Assembly (NCBI RefSeq): GCF_900111825.1
Contig: NZ_FOJM01000010.1
Span: 176,023 to 240,022 of the forward strand
DNA from: Pedobacter suwonensis
Lineage (GTDB): Bacteria > Bacteroidota > Bacteroidia > Sphingobacteriales > Sphingobacteriaceae
Length of the DNA: 64,000 bases
Direction: 5' to 3'
Numbering within the stretch: the first letter of the stretch is position 1; every line of letters starts with the position of its first letter. Below, piece after piece: positions 43,911 to 53,337 of the stretch. Both the position numbers and the translations under genes were made by a program. The notes below the pieces were generated by a model. It was not told the origin of the DNA and ran no database searches. It saw only the letters and a program-made list of their open reading frames with translations.

Positions 43911-43940
43911 GGCATTCTGAGTTACAGGATGCCTTTTTTT
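43911..43940 (+). terminator. rho-independent terminator of RND operon
   Basis: GGCATTCT and AGGATGCC pair (43911-43918 with 43926-43933, one mismatch), followed by seven Ts. Confidence 0.82.
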
Positions 43941-43964
43941 GTGGTTAAATAAAGAGGTAATTTT

Positions 43965-44240
43965 CATCCCGAGGGATTATTTATTGTATAAAAATCAATA
44001 AAAATGACAGGTAAATTTTAAGTAGATAATGTCCATCGAGAAATCGTCAGTCCCAACTTGATTGGGAACCACGAAGTGCTCATGAATGCCGCTATATAAA
44101 AGCAAACACTGATGAATAATCTTGAAACGCTCTCATTAAGATTCCCGCATGCGCGGGAATGACGACCTTACGAGTAAATTCTGGCAATGGTAGCGCAGCG
44201 AAGGATCTTAAAAATAAGATATCCCCTTGCGGGATCAGAA
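43965..44240. repeat. mosaic of intergenic repeats
   Basis: The 455-base gap before the helicase gene is repeat-derived. CATCCCGAGGGATTATTTA plus TATAAAAATCAATA (43967-44002) is closely repeated at 63903-63941. The segment AACCACGAAGTGCTCA (44067-44083) resembles GAACCACGGAGTGCTCA at 56730. AGATTCCCGCATGCGCGGGAATGACG (44140-44165) is a hairpin. No gene is supported; a perfect TAAGCGCTTA lies at 44370-44379. Confidence 0.6.
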
Positions 44241-44395
44241 AATTAAACGACTGCATTACAGTCCCTTTTCAATGCAGCTTAAAATTCAGTATATTTTTAT
44301 CCCCAAAATGGTCTGGTTTTTTTGATGTAAACGCAAAATATTGTAAGTTTAAATTTTTTTAAGCGCTTAGCTTAGAAAAATTTTTAAACCAATCA

Positions 44396-47287
44396 ATGTT
44401 ACGTGTAGATAGCGCTAAAGCCTGTAAAGTGGTGTACTCATTGTGCAAACATGAGTATCTGGGCTATTTAATTGAACCACATGTAGTTCAGCTAAATCCA
44501 CAGGGAGATTTTTCCTTTACTTATCAACGAATTTTCACACATACCGCGGAAGAATTTAATGCCTGTTTAAGTGACATTGATTATAAGCTGATCAGGATTT
44601 TGGATGATATTGAGCAGGATTCGCTGATTAAAAAATATTATAAAAAATTAATCAGGCCTACTGAGTTCTTTACCAAAATTTTCGACGATAAGTTTTATGA
44701 AAACGTCCGTCCTAAAATTGAAAAGAAACTTGCCGAGGTTTTAGAAATCTTAAAGGTAAAAAATGAACTTTACATAATGGACAAAGATGGCTGGCCTGTA
44801 GAGCGTAAAATCGAACTTGCCAACGAGCCTGCATCTATCCTTTTCCATTTCCGGAGGAACGAAACGGAAACCCGTTATTTCCCGACCATCAAATATCAGA
44901 ACCTGCGCATTGAATTCATGTTTAAAGAAGCGCAGATTATCAGCAATAAACCTGCCTGGTTATTGCTAAACGATGTGTTATACTTTTTCGACCAGGATAT
45001 TGAGGGCAAAAAATTACAGCCCTTTTTAAACAAACGCTTTATTGCGATACCCAAAACAACCGAAGCTACATATTTCGAAAAATTTGTTGCGCCCCTGATC
45101 GAAAAACACCACGTATATGCGGAAGGTTTCGAAATCAGGACCGAACAATTTGAAGCTATACCAGTAATTAAGGTATTATATGTTGATGGTGGTCTTTCTC
45201 AGATCCAGCTATACTTCAAATATGGGGAATATACTTTCCCGGTAGAAAATGCACATAAAGTTACGGTACGTTTAGAAAAAACGGCTGACAACTATATTTT
45301 CCACCGCATTAAACGTTCTGCAGACTGGGAGAAAAAGCAGTTTAACCTACTTCTCTCGTTAGGGCTAAAGAAAACAAGTTCTTTATTCAGTAATCTGGAA
45401 GTAGCTTCTGCTGAAGAAAACCCGAGTTATGCCGCAATAAACTGGGTAAATGAGCATATTGAGATCTTAGAGGCATCGGGTTTTGAAATTGAACAGGCTA
45501 CCGGGCAGAAAAAATTTGTACTTGGTGCCAGTAAAATCGATCTGGAGGTTAAAGAGGGGAATGACTGGTTCGATATCCATGCCGTGGTTTGGTTCGGTAA
45601 ATACCAGATCCCTTTCCTATCGTTAAAACAGCATATCTTACATAAAAAACGTGAGTTTTTACTGCCTGATGGAGAGGTAGCCATTATTCCTGATAAATGG
45701 TTTACACAATACGGCAGTTTGTTCAGTCTTGCAGAAGCCGGACAAACGCTTAAATTAAAGAAACACCATATTGGTTTAATTAACGACCTGGCAGAAGATA
45801 GTTTGGCAAATGTGACGCTCGAACGCAAGCTCCAAAGGTTATCAGACTTTGAAGATATTGCCGACACACAGATGCCGGTAAATTTTAAAGGTAGTTTGCG
45901 CGATTACCAGAAAGCCGGCTATAACTGGTTCAGCTTTTTACGTGAATACAACTTTGGTGGATGTTTGGCCGATGACATGGGATTGGGTAAAACCATCCAA
46001 ACACTGGCCATGCTGCAAAAAGTGAAAGAAGAGGATCAATTGCTTGAAACGCAGACTACCTCGCTCATTATCATGCCCACTTCCTTAATTTATAACTGGT
46101 TAACAGAGGCTAAAAAATTTACACCAAAGCTCAAAATACTGGCGCATACAGGCACCAATCGGAATAAAGATGTAGCCAATTTTACAAATTACGACATTAT
46201 CATCACTACCTATGGAGTAACAAGGGTAGATATAGACGAATTGAAAAATTTCTATTTCAATTATATTATTCTGGATGAAAGTCAGAATATCAAAAACCCG
46301 GCATCAAAATCGTTCAAGGCGGTTAGAAGCTTAAAATCGAAACACAAACTGATTCTGAGTGGTACTCCGGTAGAAAATTCGGTAAGTGATTTATGGTCTC
46401 AATTAACTTTTCTAAACCCTGGTTTATTGGGTACGCAGGCATTTTTTTACGAAGAATATGTGCAGGCAATAGAAAAGAAAAAAGACGAAGAAAAAGCGCG
46501 TAAGCTGCAGTCTATTATCAAACCTTTTGTGCTGCGCAGAACAAAAGAACAGGTAGCGGCAGAATTACCACCTAAAACAGAACAGGTAATTTACTGCGAT
46601 ATGAGCGAAGACCAGGCCGCCTATTACGAAAAAACCAAATCGGCCTACCGTAACGATTTATTGCAAAGTATGGATGATGGAACCTTCGCGCAGAAACAGG
46701 TTCAGCTTTTACAGGGATTAACGGCTTTGCGCCAGTTGGCCAACCACCCTATAATGATTGATGGTGAGTACATATCCGATTCGGGCAAATTTGAAAATGT
46801 AATCCATACTTTGGATAATGTACTTAAGGGGGGGCATAAGGTTTTGGTTTTTTCACAATTCGTAAAACACCTGGATATTTTCAAAAAACATTTTGAAGCT
46901 GAGCATATCCCTTTTGCTTATTTAGATGGCTCAACCCGTAACCGTGGGGAGATCGTTTCTGAATTTCAGCAAAATTCGGACCTGAAGGTTTTCTTAATCT
47001 CCATCAAAGCTGGTGGTGTTGGCCTAAACCTAACCCAGGCTGATTATGTTTTCATCCTCGATCCATGGTGGAATCCGGCGGTAGAACAGCAGGCTATTGA
47101 CAGAACGCACCGTATTGGCCAGGATAAAAAGGTTTTCATTTATAAATTTATTGCAAAAGACACGGTTGAAGAGAAAATCCTGGCTTTACAGAACCGCAAA
47201 AAATCTTTAGCCAATTCATTGATTACCACAGAAGAAAGTTTCTTTAAATCGCTGAGTAAAGAGGATATCAGGGATATTTTAAACTAA
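44396..47287 (+). CDS. SNF2-family DNA-dependent ATPase/helicase
   Basis: A 963-residue protein. The N-terminal 480 residues are a Bacteroidota-type SNF2-associated region without a SWIM zinc motif. The ATPase core follows: Walker A in LADDMGLGKTIQTL (about residues 525-535), Walker B as LDESQNIKNP (DESQ rather than DEAH, about 626), then LSGTPVEN. The C-terminal helicase lobe has VFSQFVKHLDIFKKHF, SIKAGGVGLNLTQADYVFILDPWWNPAVEQQAIDRTHRIGQ. It translocates on DNA and probably remodels protein-DNA complexes. It is a single gene, followed by a 249-base repeat-like gap. Confidence 0.93.
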   Translation: MLRVDSAKACKVVYSLCKHEYLGYLIEPHVVQLNPQGDFSFTYQRIFTHTAEEFNACLSDIDYKLIRILDDIEQDSLIKKYYKKLIRPTEFFTKIFDDKFYENVRPKIEKKLAEVLEILKVKNELYIMDKDGWPVERKIELANEPASILFHFRRNETETRYFPTIKYQNLRIEFMFKEAQIISNKPAWLLLNDVLYFFDQDIEGKKLQPFLNKRFIAIPKTTEATYFEKFVAPLIEKHHVYAEGFEIRTEQFEAIPVIKVLYVDGGLSQIQLYFKYGEYTFPVENAHKVTVRLEKTADNYIFHRIKRSADWEKKQFNLLLSLGLKKTSSLFSNLEVASAEENPSYAAINWVNEHIEILEASGFEIEQATGQKKFVLGASKIDLEVKEGNDWFDIHAVVWFGKYQIPFLSLKQHILHKKREFLLPDGEVAIIPDKWFTQYGSLFSLAEAGQTLKLKKHHIGLINDLAEDSLANVTLERKLQRLSDFEDIADTQMPVNFKGSLRDYQKAGYNWFSFLREYNFGGCLADDMGLGKTIQTLAMLQKVKEEDQLLETQTTSLIIMPTSLIYNWLTEAKKFTPKLKILAHTGTNRNKDVANFTNYDIIITTYGVTRVDIDELKNFYFNYIILDESQNIKNPASKSFKAVRSLKSKHKLILSGTPVENSVSDLWSQLTFLNPGLLGTQAFFYEEYVQAIEKKKDEEKARKLQSIIKPFVLRRTKEQVAAELPPKTEQVIYCDMSEDQAAYYEKTKSAYRNDLLQSMDDGTFAQKQVQLLQGLTALRQLANHPIMIDGEYISDSGKFENVIHTLDNVLKGGHKVLVFSQFVKHLDIFKKHFEAEHIPFAYLDGSTRNRGEIVSEFQQNSDLKVFLISIKAGGVGLNLTQADYVFILDPWWNPAVEQQAIDRTHRIGQDKKVFIYKFIAKDTVEEKILALQNRKKSLANSLITTEESFFKSLSKEDIRDILN

Positions 47288-47536
47288 TATAAAGTATTTA
47301 CAGTCATTAGTCCATTGGTTATTATAGCCTATACGAGCAGGTTGAATTTTGGAAGTAAATCAGCCGCGTGCGTCAATTGATCTGTAACGAAGCGGAAAGC
47401 TACGAAGTAAACCGAGCCTTAAGCGGGCACACTGAAGGTCATTTATTTCAGGGTCTTAATAACAATAAGATTTAAAATTCTTTTCAAACTCATTCCCTCC
47501 TTACTTGTTATACAGTAGAACATAAATTCTACCATT

Positions 47537-47854
47537 ATGACAAATCAAGATTTTAATACCGCAGTAAACAATGTAAAAGAGGCATGGAAATATCCAGAGT
47601 TATTTGAAAATGTTTCAAAATCAGAGCGTTGGTTATCAGGCGCTGCAGGCACATATCTGCTTTTCAAGGGTATCACCAGCATTTTCTCACATCCTGTAAT
47701 TGGCCTAACTGGCGCAGCCATTGGTGCCGGACTACTTTACCGTGGTATTACAGGCTATTGCCCCATGCGCGATCTGGCAGAGCAACGCAAAGAAGATATC
47801 GCCCCTGATGAAGTAGTAATTACAGAAACCTATGTTGTTGACGATTTAGGGTAA
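47537..47854 (+). CDS. DUF2892-type small membrane protein
   Basis: A 105-residue protein. A soluble N-terminus is followed by SERWLSGAAGTYLLFKGITSIFSHPVIGLTGAAIGAGLLYRGITGYCPM, two short membrane helices and the conserved GYCPM Cys of the DUF2892 (YgaP-membrane-domain) family, then a short acidic tail. Its function is unknown; relatives occur alone or fused to rhodanese domains. It lies 65 bases before the DUF1080 gene on the same strand. Confidence 0.78.
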   Translation: MTNQDFNTAVNNVKEAWKYPELFENVSKSERWLSGAAGTYLLFKGITSIFSHPVIGLTGAAIGAGLLYRGITGYCPMRDLAEQRKEDIAPDEVVITETYVVDDLG

Positions 47855-47919
47855 AATTTTAAATACTAAATTTCTATTTCTTAATAAACTGGTTAACTTT
47901 AACAAGTTAAACCACAATC

Positions 47920-48702
47920 ATGAACAAATACACACTATTATTTATCCCGGCACTTTTTGCAGGGCAAGTTATGGCACAAGATAAGAAACCAGATCCTGCC
48001 AATGATCCGAAAACAACGGAGGTTTGGGAACCTGTTCCGAAAATTGTTACGCCGGGTAAATTGCCTCAGGATGCACCGTCTGATGCTATTATTCTTTTTA
48101 ATGGTAGAAATTTAGATGCATGGCACTCTGTTAAAGACCCATCTAAGCCAGCAGCATGGACAATTGATGATGGATTTTTTACCGTTAAAAAAGGGACAGG
48201 AAATATCGAGACAAATAAAAAATTTACAGATTACCAACTGCATCTGGAATGGAAAATCCCTGAGAACATTTCTGGAGAAGGTCAGGCACGTGGAAATAGC
48301 GGCGTATTTTTAGCTTCAACCGGTGGTGGCGATGATGGTTACGAAATCCAGATTCTGGATGTTTTTAACAATAAAACTTATGTGAACGGACAAACAGGAA
48401 GTGTTTATAAACAGGCAATTCCTTTAGCTAATGCCAACAAAAAACCTGGCGAATGGCAATATTATGATATCATCTGGAATGCGCCACGTTTTAACGAAGA
48501 CGGAACTGTATTAAAACCAGCAAGTGTGACCTTGTTCTTAAATGGTGTACTTTTACAGAACGGATTTGTATTAAAAGGGGCAACCAGGTATATCGGTACT
48601 CCTGAATATAAAAAACATGGTCCGTCTTCGATAAAATTACAAGATCACGGTGATCCGAGCCCTGCCATTAGCTACAGAAATATTTGGGTAAGGGAATTAT
48701 AA
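47920..48702 (+). CDS. secreted DUF1080 protein (3-keto-disaccharide hydrolase-like)
   Basis: A 260-residue exported protein with signal peptide MNKYTLLFIPALFAGQVMAQ. The DUF1080 concanavalin-like fold is visible as AIILFNGRNLDAWH, WTIDDGFFTVKKGTGNIETNKKFTDYQLHLEWKIP, GNSGVFLAS, YEIQILD and HGPSSIKLQDHGDPSPAISYRNIWVREL. Members of this family hydrolyse 3-keto-glycosides made by partner oxidoreductases, but no such partner is next to it, so the substrate is open. Confidence 0.88.
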   Translation: MNKYTLLFIPALFAGQVMAQDKKPDPANDPKTTEVWEPVPKIVTPGKLPQDAPSDAIILFNGRNLDAWHSVKDPSKPAAWTIDDGFFTVKKGTGNIETNKKFTDYQLHLEWKIPENISGEGQARGNSGVFLASTGGGDDGYEIQILDVFNNKTYVNGQTGSVYKQAIPLANANKKPGEWQYYDIIWNAPRFNEDGTVLKPASVTLFLNGVLLQNGFVLKGATRYIGTPEYKKHGPSSIKLQDHGDPSPAISYRNIWVREL

Positions 48703-48724
48703 TTTCAACAGACCGAAATATGGT

Positions 48725-48823
48725 CCTCGTTTAAAACGAGGATCAACGAGAATTGCGATTGTATCGCTAATGAACTATAGTCACATTAAAAATGTGAATC
48801 TCATACATCCCCGTTGCAAACGG
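48725..48823. repeat. cluster of three short hairpins
   Basis: CCTCGTTT/AAACGAGG (48725-48741), TCACATT-AAA-AATGTGA (48781-48797) and CCGTT-GCA-AACGG (48811-48823) lie after the DUF1080 gene. All share a TT/AA pair next to the loop, like the two hairpins at 10404-10448, and may be members of one family. Confidence 0.55.
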
Positions 48824-48870
48824 TGACGATACAAAGTAAGAGAATTATAATTTCAACAAAAAAACAATAA

Positions 48871-48901
48871 AAAACCTGCAGGCCAAAAGTTTGCAGGTTT
48901 T
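48871..48901. terminator. bidirectional terminator between DUF1080 and aat genes
   Basis: AAAACCTGCA pairs perfectly with TGCAGGTTTT (48871-48880 with 48892-48901), with A-rich and T-rich flanks. Confidence 0.82.
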
Positions 48902-48964
48902 GTTTTATAGATAATTTGGCTGACAACCATACATTTGATACCCTTAACCTTAGCTGTTATAACT

Positions 48965-49597
48965 TTAAGAACTTTGAAGCATTTCCATGTATAACTCCCT
49001 GCTCATCATTTCAGCTCCTAAACTCATTAAATGATCATTTGGCAACTGGCAATCGATCAAATCGATATTCATTTTACTTAAAAAGATTAATGCTGCTTTT
49101 GAAGCATTACTTACATGGCTGAACATACTTTCGCCACAAAAAACACGGTTAATCTTTAAACCATATAAGCCCCCCACCAATTTCTCATCCTGCCAAACCT
49201 CTACGCTGTGTGCATACCCATGGTTGTGGAGCCTGATATAAGCATTTTGCATTTCATTGGTAATCCATGTGCCATCCTGCCCTTTTCTAGGCGATGTGGC
49301 GCAGTTTTGAATTACCTGGGCAAAAGCCTGGTTAAAAGTAATTATAAAAACCGCGTGGTTTAAAATTTTTCTCATGCTTTTACTGATCTTGATTTTATCG
49401 GGGTAAATCACACAGCGTTCGTGCGGCGAATACCAGAGAATCGGTTCACCTTCACTAAACCATGGAAATATACCATTTGAGTAGGCAATCAGTAACCGTT
49501 CCATACTTAAGTCGCCCCCAATGGCCAATAAACCATCGTCCTCTGCCAAAGCCGGATCAGGAAAACCTGGGTGATCATCTAGTAACTGAAAAAGCAT
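48965..49597 (-). CDS. aat: leucyl/phenylalanyl-tRNA--protein transferase
   Basis: A 210-residue Aat. The N-terminus PDPALAEDDGLLAIGGDLSMERLLIAYSNGIFPWFSEGEPILWYSPHERCVI is diagnostic, as are WITNEMQNAYIRLHNHGYAHSVEVW and LVGGLYGLKINRVFCGESMFS. It adds Leu or Phe to N-terminal Arg/Lys of proteins for ClpS/ClpAP N-end-rule degradation. ATG 49597 is used. TATTTTTG on the minus strand ends three bases before this ATG, so the transcript may lack a leader. Confidence 0.96.
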   Translation of the reverse strand: MLFQLLDDHPGFPDPALAEDDGLLAIGGDLSMERLLIAYSNGIFPWFSEGEPILWYSPHERCVIYPDKIKISKSMRKILNHAVFIITFNQAFAQVIQNCATSPRKGQDGTWITNEMQNAYIRLHNHGYAHSVEVWQDEKLVGGLYGLKINRVFCGESMFSHVSNASKAALIFLSKMNIDLIDCQLPNDHLMSLGAEMMSRELYMEMLQSS

Positions 49598-49600
49598 GGT

Positions 49601-49608
49601 CAAAAATA
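49601..49608 (-). promoter_or_regulatory. -7 promoter box (TATTTTTG) of aat
   Basis: A TAnnTTTG match on the minus strand with only three bases between it and the aat start codon. The -33 element is not clear. Confidence 0.45.
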
Positions 49609-49670
49609 AGAAAGAAAACAAAGATTAAACCCTTGGGTTTTAAACAAGTCATATTGTAAAACGGTCCATT

Positions 49671-51113
49671 ATGAACACGAAAGATAATTTTTTAAAAGTA
49701 AAACATCTTTACAACCGGGCAGGCTTTGGCATTTCTTATGCTGACTTACAAAAATTAAGCAGAAAAAAACTAGATAAAGTAGTAGACAATTTGCTTAAGG
49801 ATTCCCAAAAAGACGATCCGATTCAATTAGTAAATGATTTTGAATCAAGACGACAACTTTTGGTACAAGCCGGTTTATATGCGAAAAAAGATCTTTCAGA
49901 AGACGAAAAGAAAATGCGTCAGCAGATTATCCGTGAACAGAATGAAGTGAGCCGCGACCTGAATATTGCTTTCGTTACCAAAATGATCAATACTGATGCT
50001 CCACTGAGGGAAAAGATGACCCTGTTTTGGCATGGACATTTTGCCTGCCGCAGCAACAATCCGTTTTTTGCGCAACAATTAAACAATATTCAACGGGCAA
50101 ATGCCTTAGGAAGCTTTAAAACCTTATTGGTCGAGGTATCTAAGTCGCCTGCCATGCTGCAATACCTCAATAACCAACAAAATAAAAAGGGTAAGCCAAA
50201 TGAGAATTTCGCCCGGGAGCTGATGGAGCTTTTTACCTTAGGAAGGGGAAATTATTCAGAACAGGACATTAAAGAATCTGCCCGTTCCTTTACCGGCTGG
50301 ATGTACGACAAAGACGGCTCGTTTATTTTCAGGAAGAACCAGCACGATAACGGCACAAAAACGTTTTTCGGCAAAATCGGGAATTTTGAGGGCGAAAACA
50401 TTATTGATATTATTCTCGAGAAACCAGAAACCGCAAAATTTATTGCCTGGAAAGTATATAAATTCTTCGTTAATGATCATCCAAATGAGACACACGTTGA
50501 CGAACTCGCCACAAATTTTTATAACTCGAAATACGATATCGCGTCGATGATGAAAAAAATGTTTACTTCCGATTGGTTTTATAGTCCGGAAAATGTAGGC
50601 ACAAAGATTAAATCGCCAGCCGAATTTTTAGTGGGTTTAAGCCGTGAGTTTTATGTTACGTATAACAAACCTCAGGTTTTAATACAGCTACAAAGCAGTT
50701 TGGGCCAATATTTATTTAACCCACCCAATGTTGCGGGCTGGCCTGGCGGACAAAGCTGGATTGATAGTTCATCGTTAATGTTAAGGATGCGGATTCCTTC
50801 GCTTGTGCTAAATGATGGGGAAATTGATTTTAGTGGAAAAGCAGATCCTGAAGATGAAGCTGTAATTGCTTTGAGCCGCACGGCAACCACTAACGCAAAT
50901 GCCAATGCAAAACCAAAATCATACGTCAATGCAATTGCAGATTGGCCTAAATTTTTAAGCACTTTACCAAAAGGATTAACGCCATTAGAGCTTACCGAGT
51001 TTTTATTGCAACCCAAATTAAACTCCAAAATCACCACCATGGTGAGTGATAATAAAGGGTTGCGAAGTACAGCAGTAGAAATTACCAGCATGCCGGAATA
51101 TCAGTTGTGCTAG
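49671..51113 (+). CDS. DUF1800 family protein
   Basis: A 480-residue protein of the DUF1800 family: VKHLYNRAGFGIS opening, LREKMTLFWHGHFACRSN, the block NENFARELMELFTLGRGNYSEQDIKESARSFTGW, and NPPNVAGWPGGQSWIDSS near residue 355. It has no obvious signal peptide. Its function is not established. It is almost always paired with a DUF1501 protein, as it is here 92 bases downstream, and export with that Tat-dependent partner has been considered plausible. Confidence 0.88.
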   Translation: MNTKDNFLKVKHLYNRAGFGISYADLQKLSRKKLDKVVDNLLKDSQKDDPIQLVNDFESRRQLLVQAGLYAKKDLSEDEKKMRQQIIREQNEVSRDLNIAFVTKMINTDAPLREKMTLFWHGHFACRSNNPFFAQQLNNIQRANALGSFKTLLVEVSKSPAMLQYLNNQQNKKGKPNENFARELMELFTLGRGNYSEQDIKESARSFTGWMYDKDGSFIFRKNQHDNGTKTFFGKIGNFEGENIIDIILEKPETAKFIAWKVYKFFVNDHPNETHVDELATNFYNSKYDIASMMKKMFTSDWFYSPENVGTKIKSPAEFLVGLSREFYVTYNKPQVLIQLQSSLGQYLFNPPNVAGWPGGQSWIDSSSLMLRMRIPSLVLNDGEIDFSGKADPEDEAVIALSRTATTNANANAKPKSYVNAIADWPKFLSTLPKGLTPLELTEFLLQPKLNSKITTMVSDNKGLRSTAVEITSMPEYQLC

Positions 51114-51205
51114 ACTAAATGCTGGCTGATGGTTTGATGGCTGATAGCCGTTTCACTAAAAAACCAGATCATCAAACAGAATAAGTGAACAAAAACACTA
51201 ACAAG

Positions 51206-52405
51206 ATGAACAGAAGAAATTTTTTAAGAAATACAGGGTTTGTTGCAGCAGGTTCGCTATTTGTTCCTGCTTTTATGAAACCGCTTGAGGCTATGGCACT
51301 TGATGAATTAAGCCTCTATAAAAATCTGATTGTTGTACAGCTTTCTGGCGGAAATGATGGCCTTAATACAGTTATTCCTTTTGGAAATGATATTTACTAT
51401 CAAAAGCGAAATAGTATTGCCATTAAACCCGAATCAATAATTAAACTGAATGATATGCAGGGGCTAAATCCCAACATGGCTGCCCTGCAAGAAATTTACG
51501 ATCAGGGCTGGATGACGATAATCAATGACGTTGGCTATCCGAATCCCGACCGTTCGCACTTTAGATCGATGGATATCTGGCAAACCGGCAGCGATAGCAA
51601 TCAATTTTTATCAACCGGATGGATTGGCCGCTATTTAGATAGCAATTGCAAAACCTGCAAATTCCCTTATACCGCGATAGAAGTTGACGACTCACTTTCT
51701 TTGGCCATGAAAGGTCAGACTAAAAAAGGGATTGCGTTAATAGATCCTGCAGCTTTGTTCCGCAATACCAATGATCCTTTTTTTAAGGCCATGCTGCAGA
51801 ATGACAAGGAACATTTGGATGAAGATAACTTAGGTTATTTATATAAAACCATGATCGAAACCTCTTCTTCAGCCAGTTATATACAAAATACTTCCAAAGT
51901 TTATCAGTCTAAATTTACCTACCCTAATTCAGGCTTTGCCAATCAATTGAAAACGGTTTCAAAATTTATCTCTTCAGGATTAAAAACAAGGGTGTATTAT
52001 GTGTCGTTAAGCGGTTTTGATACACATGTGAACCAGATTGGTCAGCAAGGCAACCTGCTTAAACAATATAGCGAGGGTATAGCTGCTTTCTTAAAAGATC
52101 TAAAATCGAACAATAAACTTGAGGATACCCTGGTGATCACATTCTCTGAATTTGGCCGAAGGGTAGAGCAAAATGCCAGTAACGGTACCGATCATGGAAC
52201 CGCAAATAATATGTTCGTTTTTGGCGGCAGATTGAAGAAGCAGGGGATTTTCAATGCAGCACCTAACCTGAGTGATTTAGACACCGGAGACTTAAAATAC
52301 CAGTTGGATTTCAGACAGGTTTACGGTACTATTTTAGATAAATGGCTGGATGTAAATAATGCTGACATCCTGAATAAGAAATTTAATACCCTGGATTTTA
52401 TATAA
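51206..52405 (+). CDS. DUF1501 family protein with Tat signal
   Basis: A 399-residue protein starting with a twin-arginine signal (NRRNFLRNTGFVAAGSLFVPAFMKPLEAMA). The body has the DUF1501 features VVQLSGGNDGLNTVIPFG, DRSHFRSMDIWQTG and TFSEFGRRVEQNASNGTDHGTANNMFVFGG, resembling the alkaline-phosphatase/sulfatase fold. Metal-binding residues may include the Asp/His of GTDHGTAN. It is exported folded, and its reaction is unknown. It is paired with the DUF1800 gene upstream. Confidence 0.9.
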   Translation: MNRRNFLRNTGFVAAGSLFVPAFMKPLEAMALDELSLYKNLIVVQLSGGNDGLNTVIPFGNDIYYQKRNSIAIKPESIIKLNDMQGLNPNMAALQEIYDQGWMTIINDVGYPNPDRSHFRSMDIWQTGSDSNQFLSTGWIGRYLDSNCKTCKFPYTAIEVDDSLSLAMKGQTKKGIALIDPAALFRNTNDPFFKAMLQNDKEHLDEDNLGYLYKTMIETSSSASYIQNTSKVYQSKFTYPNSGFANQLKTVSKFISSGLKTRVYYVSLSGFDTHVNQIGQQGNLLKQYSEGIAAFLKDLKSNNKLEDTLVITFSEFGRRVEQNASNGTDHGTANNMFVFGGRLKKQGIFNAAPNLSDLDTGDLKYQLDFRQVYGTILDKWLDVNNADILNKKFNTLDFI

Positions 52406-52411
52406 GGTATA

Positions 52412-52479
52412 CAAAGAAGTCAAGTTTAATAACCGACTTTGCTATGAATAATCGACTTTGCTATGAAACTTGACTTCTT
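52412..52479. terminator. large hairpin with tandem repeat in loop
   Basis: AAAGAAGTCAAGTTT (52412-52426) and AAACTTGACTTCTTT (52465-52479) form a perfect 15-bp stem. The 38-nt loop is two copies of one 19-mer (52427-52445 and 52446-52464, core CGACTTTGCTATG, one difference). It sits between convergent genes and probably terminates both. Confidence 0.7.
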
Positions 52480-52485
52480 TATTAT

Positions 52486-52839
52486 TTACTTCCTTTTTAA
52501 TACATATACCGGCCTATTGCTATCCTTATCAATCTGCTCGGCATAAACACTAAATAATTCATAACCATAGGCTTTCATTTTGTTCACGCCATCTATAGGT
52601 GAATTAAATTCGAGTTTTTTACCATCATCATCCCTGATGTACAGTTCACTATAATCGCCTACCTTTTGTCCGTATTCGAGGGCAATCCATTGTTTATCGG
52701 CTAAGAGGCTTTTAACTGAGCGAATTTGGATGTAATCTACATGGATGTCGGTCAATTTCATACCGTTTACATTTTGTGCTTTGGCATTAAATAGGCCAAA
52801 GCCCGCGACTATTGCCGCTGCAAGTGTCAATTTTTTCAT
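52486..52839 (-). CDS. small secreted protein of unknown function
   Basis: A 117-residue protein with a clear signal peptide (MKKLTLAAAIVAGFGLFNAKA, cut before QN), leaving a compact domain of about 96 residues, apparently all-beta. It begins MKLTDIHVDYIQIRSV, then IALEYGQKVGDYSELYIRDDDGKKLEFNS, and ends SNRPVYVLKRK. I recognise no family. It is periplasmic or surface-located and a single gene. Confidence 0.7.
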   Translation of the reverse strand: MKKLTLAAAIVAGFGLFNAKAQNVNGMKLTDIHVDYIQIRSVKSLLADKQWIALEYGQKVGDYSELYIRDDDGKKLEFNSPIDGVNKMKAYGYELFSVYAEQIDKDSNRPVYVLKRK

Positions 52840-52945
52840 ATTGTCTTTCCTTTGTGTGTAATTCTAAATTACAAAGAATCCAAATAGAATATATGAACGA
52901 GCTGTAACAAAATATCCGATATTAAATCTTAACGTAAAAAACACC

Positions 52946-53314
52946 ATGAACTTTTTAGGCAATATTATCTGGATTATTTTTGGCGGTATCTTTATTTTCT
53001 TCGAATATGTTATCGGAGGGTTAATCCTTTGCCTTACCATTATTGGGATTCCTTTTGGCATTCAGTGCTTTAAATTTGCCATTGTAGGCTTGGCACCTTT
53101 TGGTGTTAAAATTACCGATACTTCATCAAATACCGGCTGCTTATCTACCATCATGAATCTAATCTGGATTTTCTGTGGTGGCTTCTGGATTGCCCTAACG
53201 CATTTGTTTTTCGGTGTTCTGCTTTGCATTACTATAGTGGGCATTCCGTTCGGTCGTCAGCATTTTAAGCTGATGAATCTGGCCTTTACACCTTTCGGAA
53301 AATCTATTTCCTGA
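52946..53314 (+). CDS. YccF domain-containing membrane protein
   Basis: A 122-residue inner-membrane protein with two YccF repeats (residues 1-60 and 65-122). Each has a hydrophobic pair of segments and the signature IGIPFGIQCFKFA or VGIPFGRQHFKLM, then LAPFGVKI or FTPFGKSI. The family is conserved in bacteria but its function is unknown. It is a single gene, followed by repeat elements. Confidence 0.9.
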   Translation: MNFLGNIIWIIFGGIFIFFEYVIGGLILCLTIIGIPFGIQCFKFAIVGLAPFGVKITDTSSNTGCLSTIMNLIWIFCGGFWIALTHLFFGVLLCITIVGIPFGRQHFKLMNLAFTPFGKSIS

Positions 53315-53337
53315 TATTATCATCTATATAAATCCAT

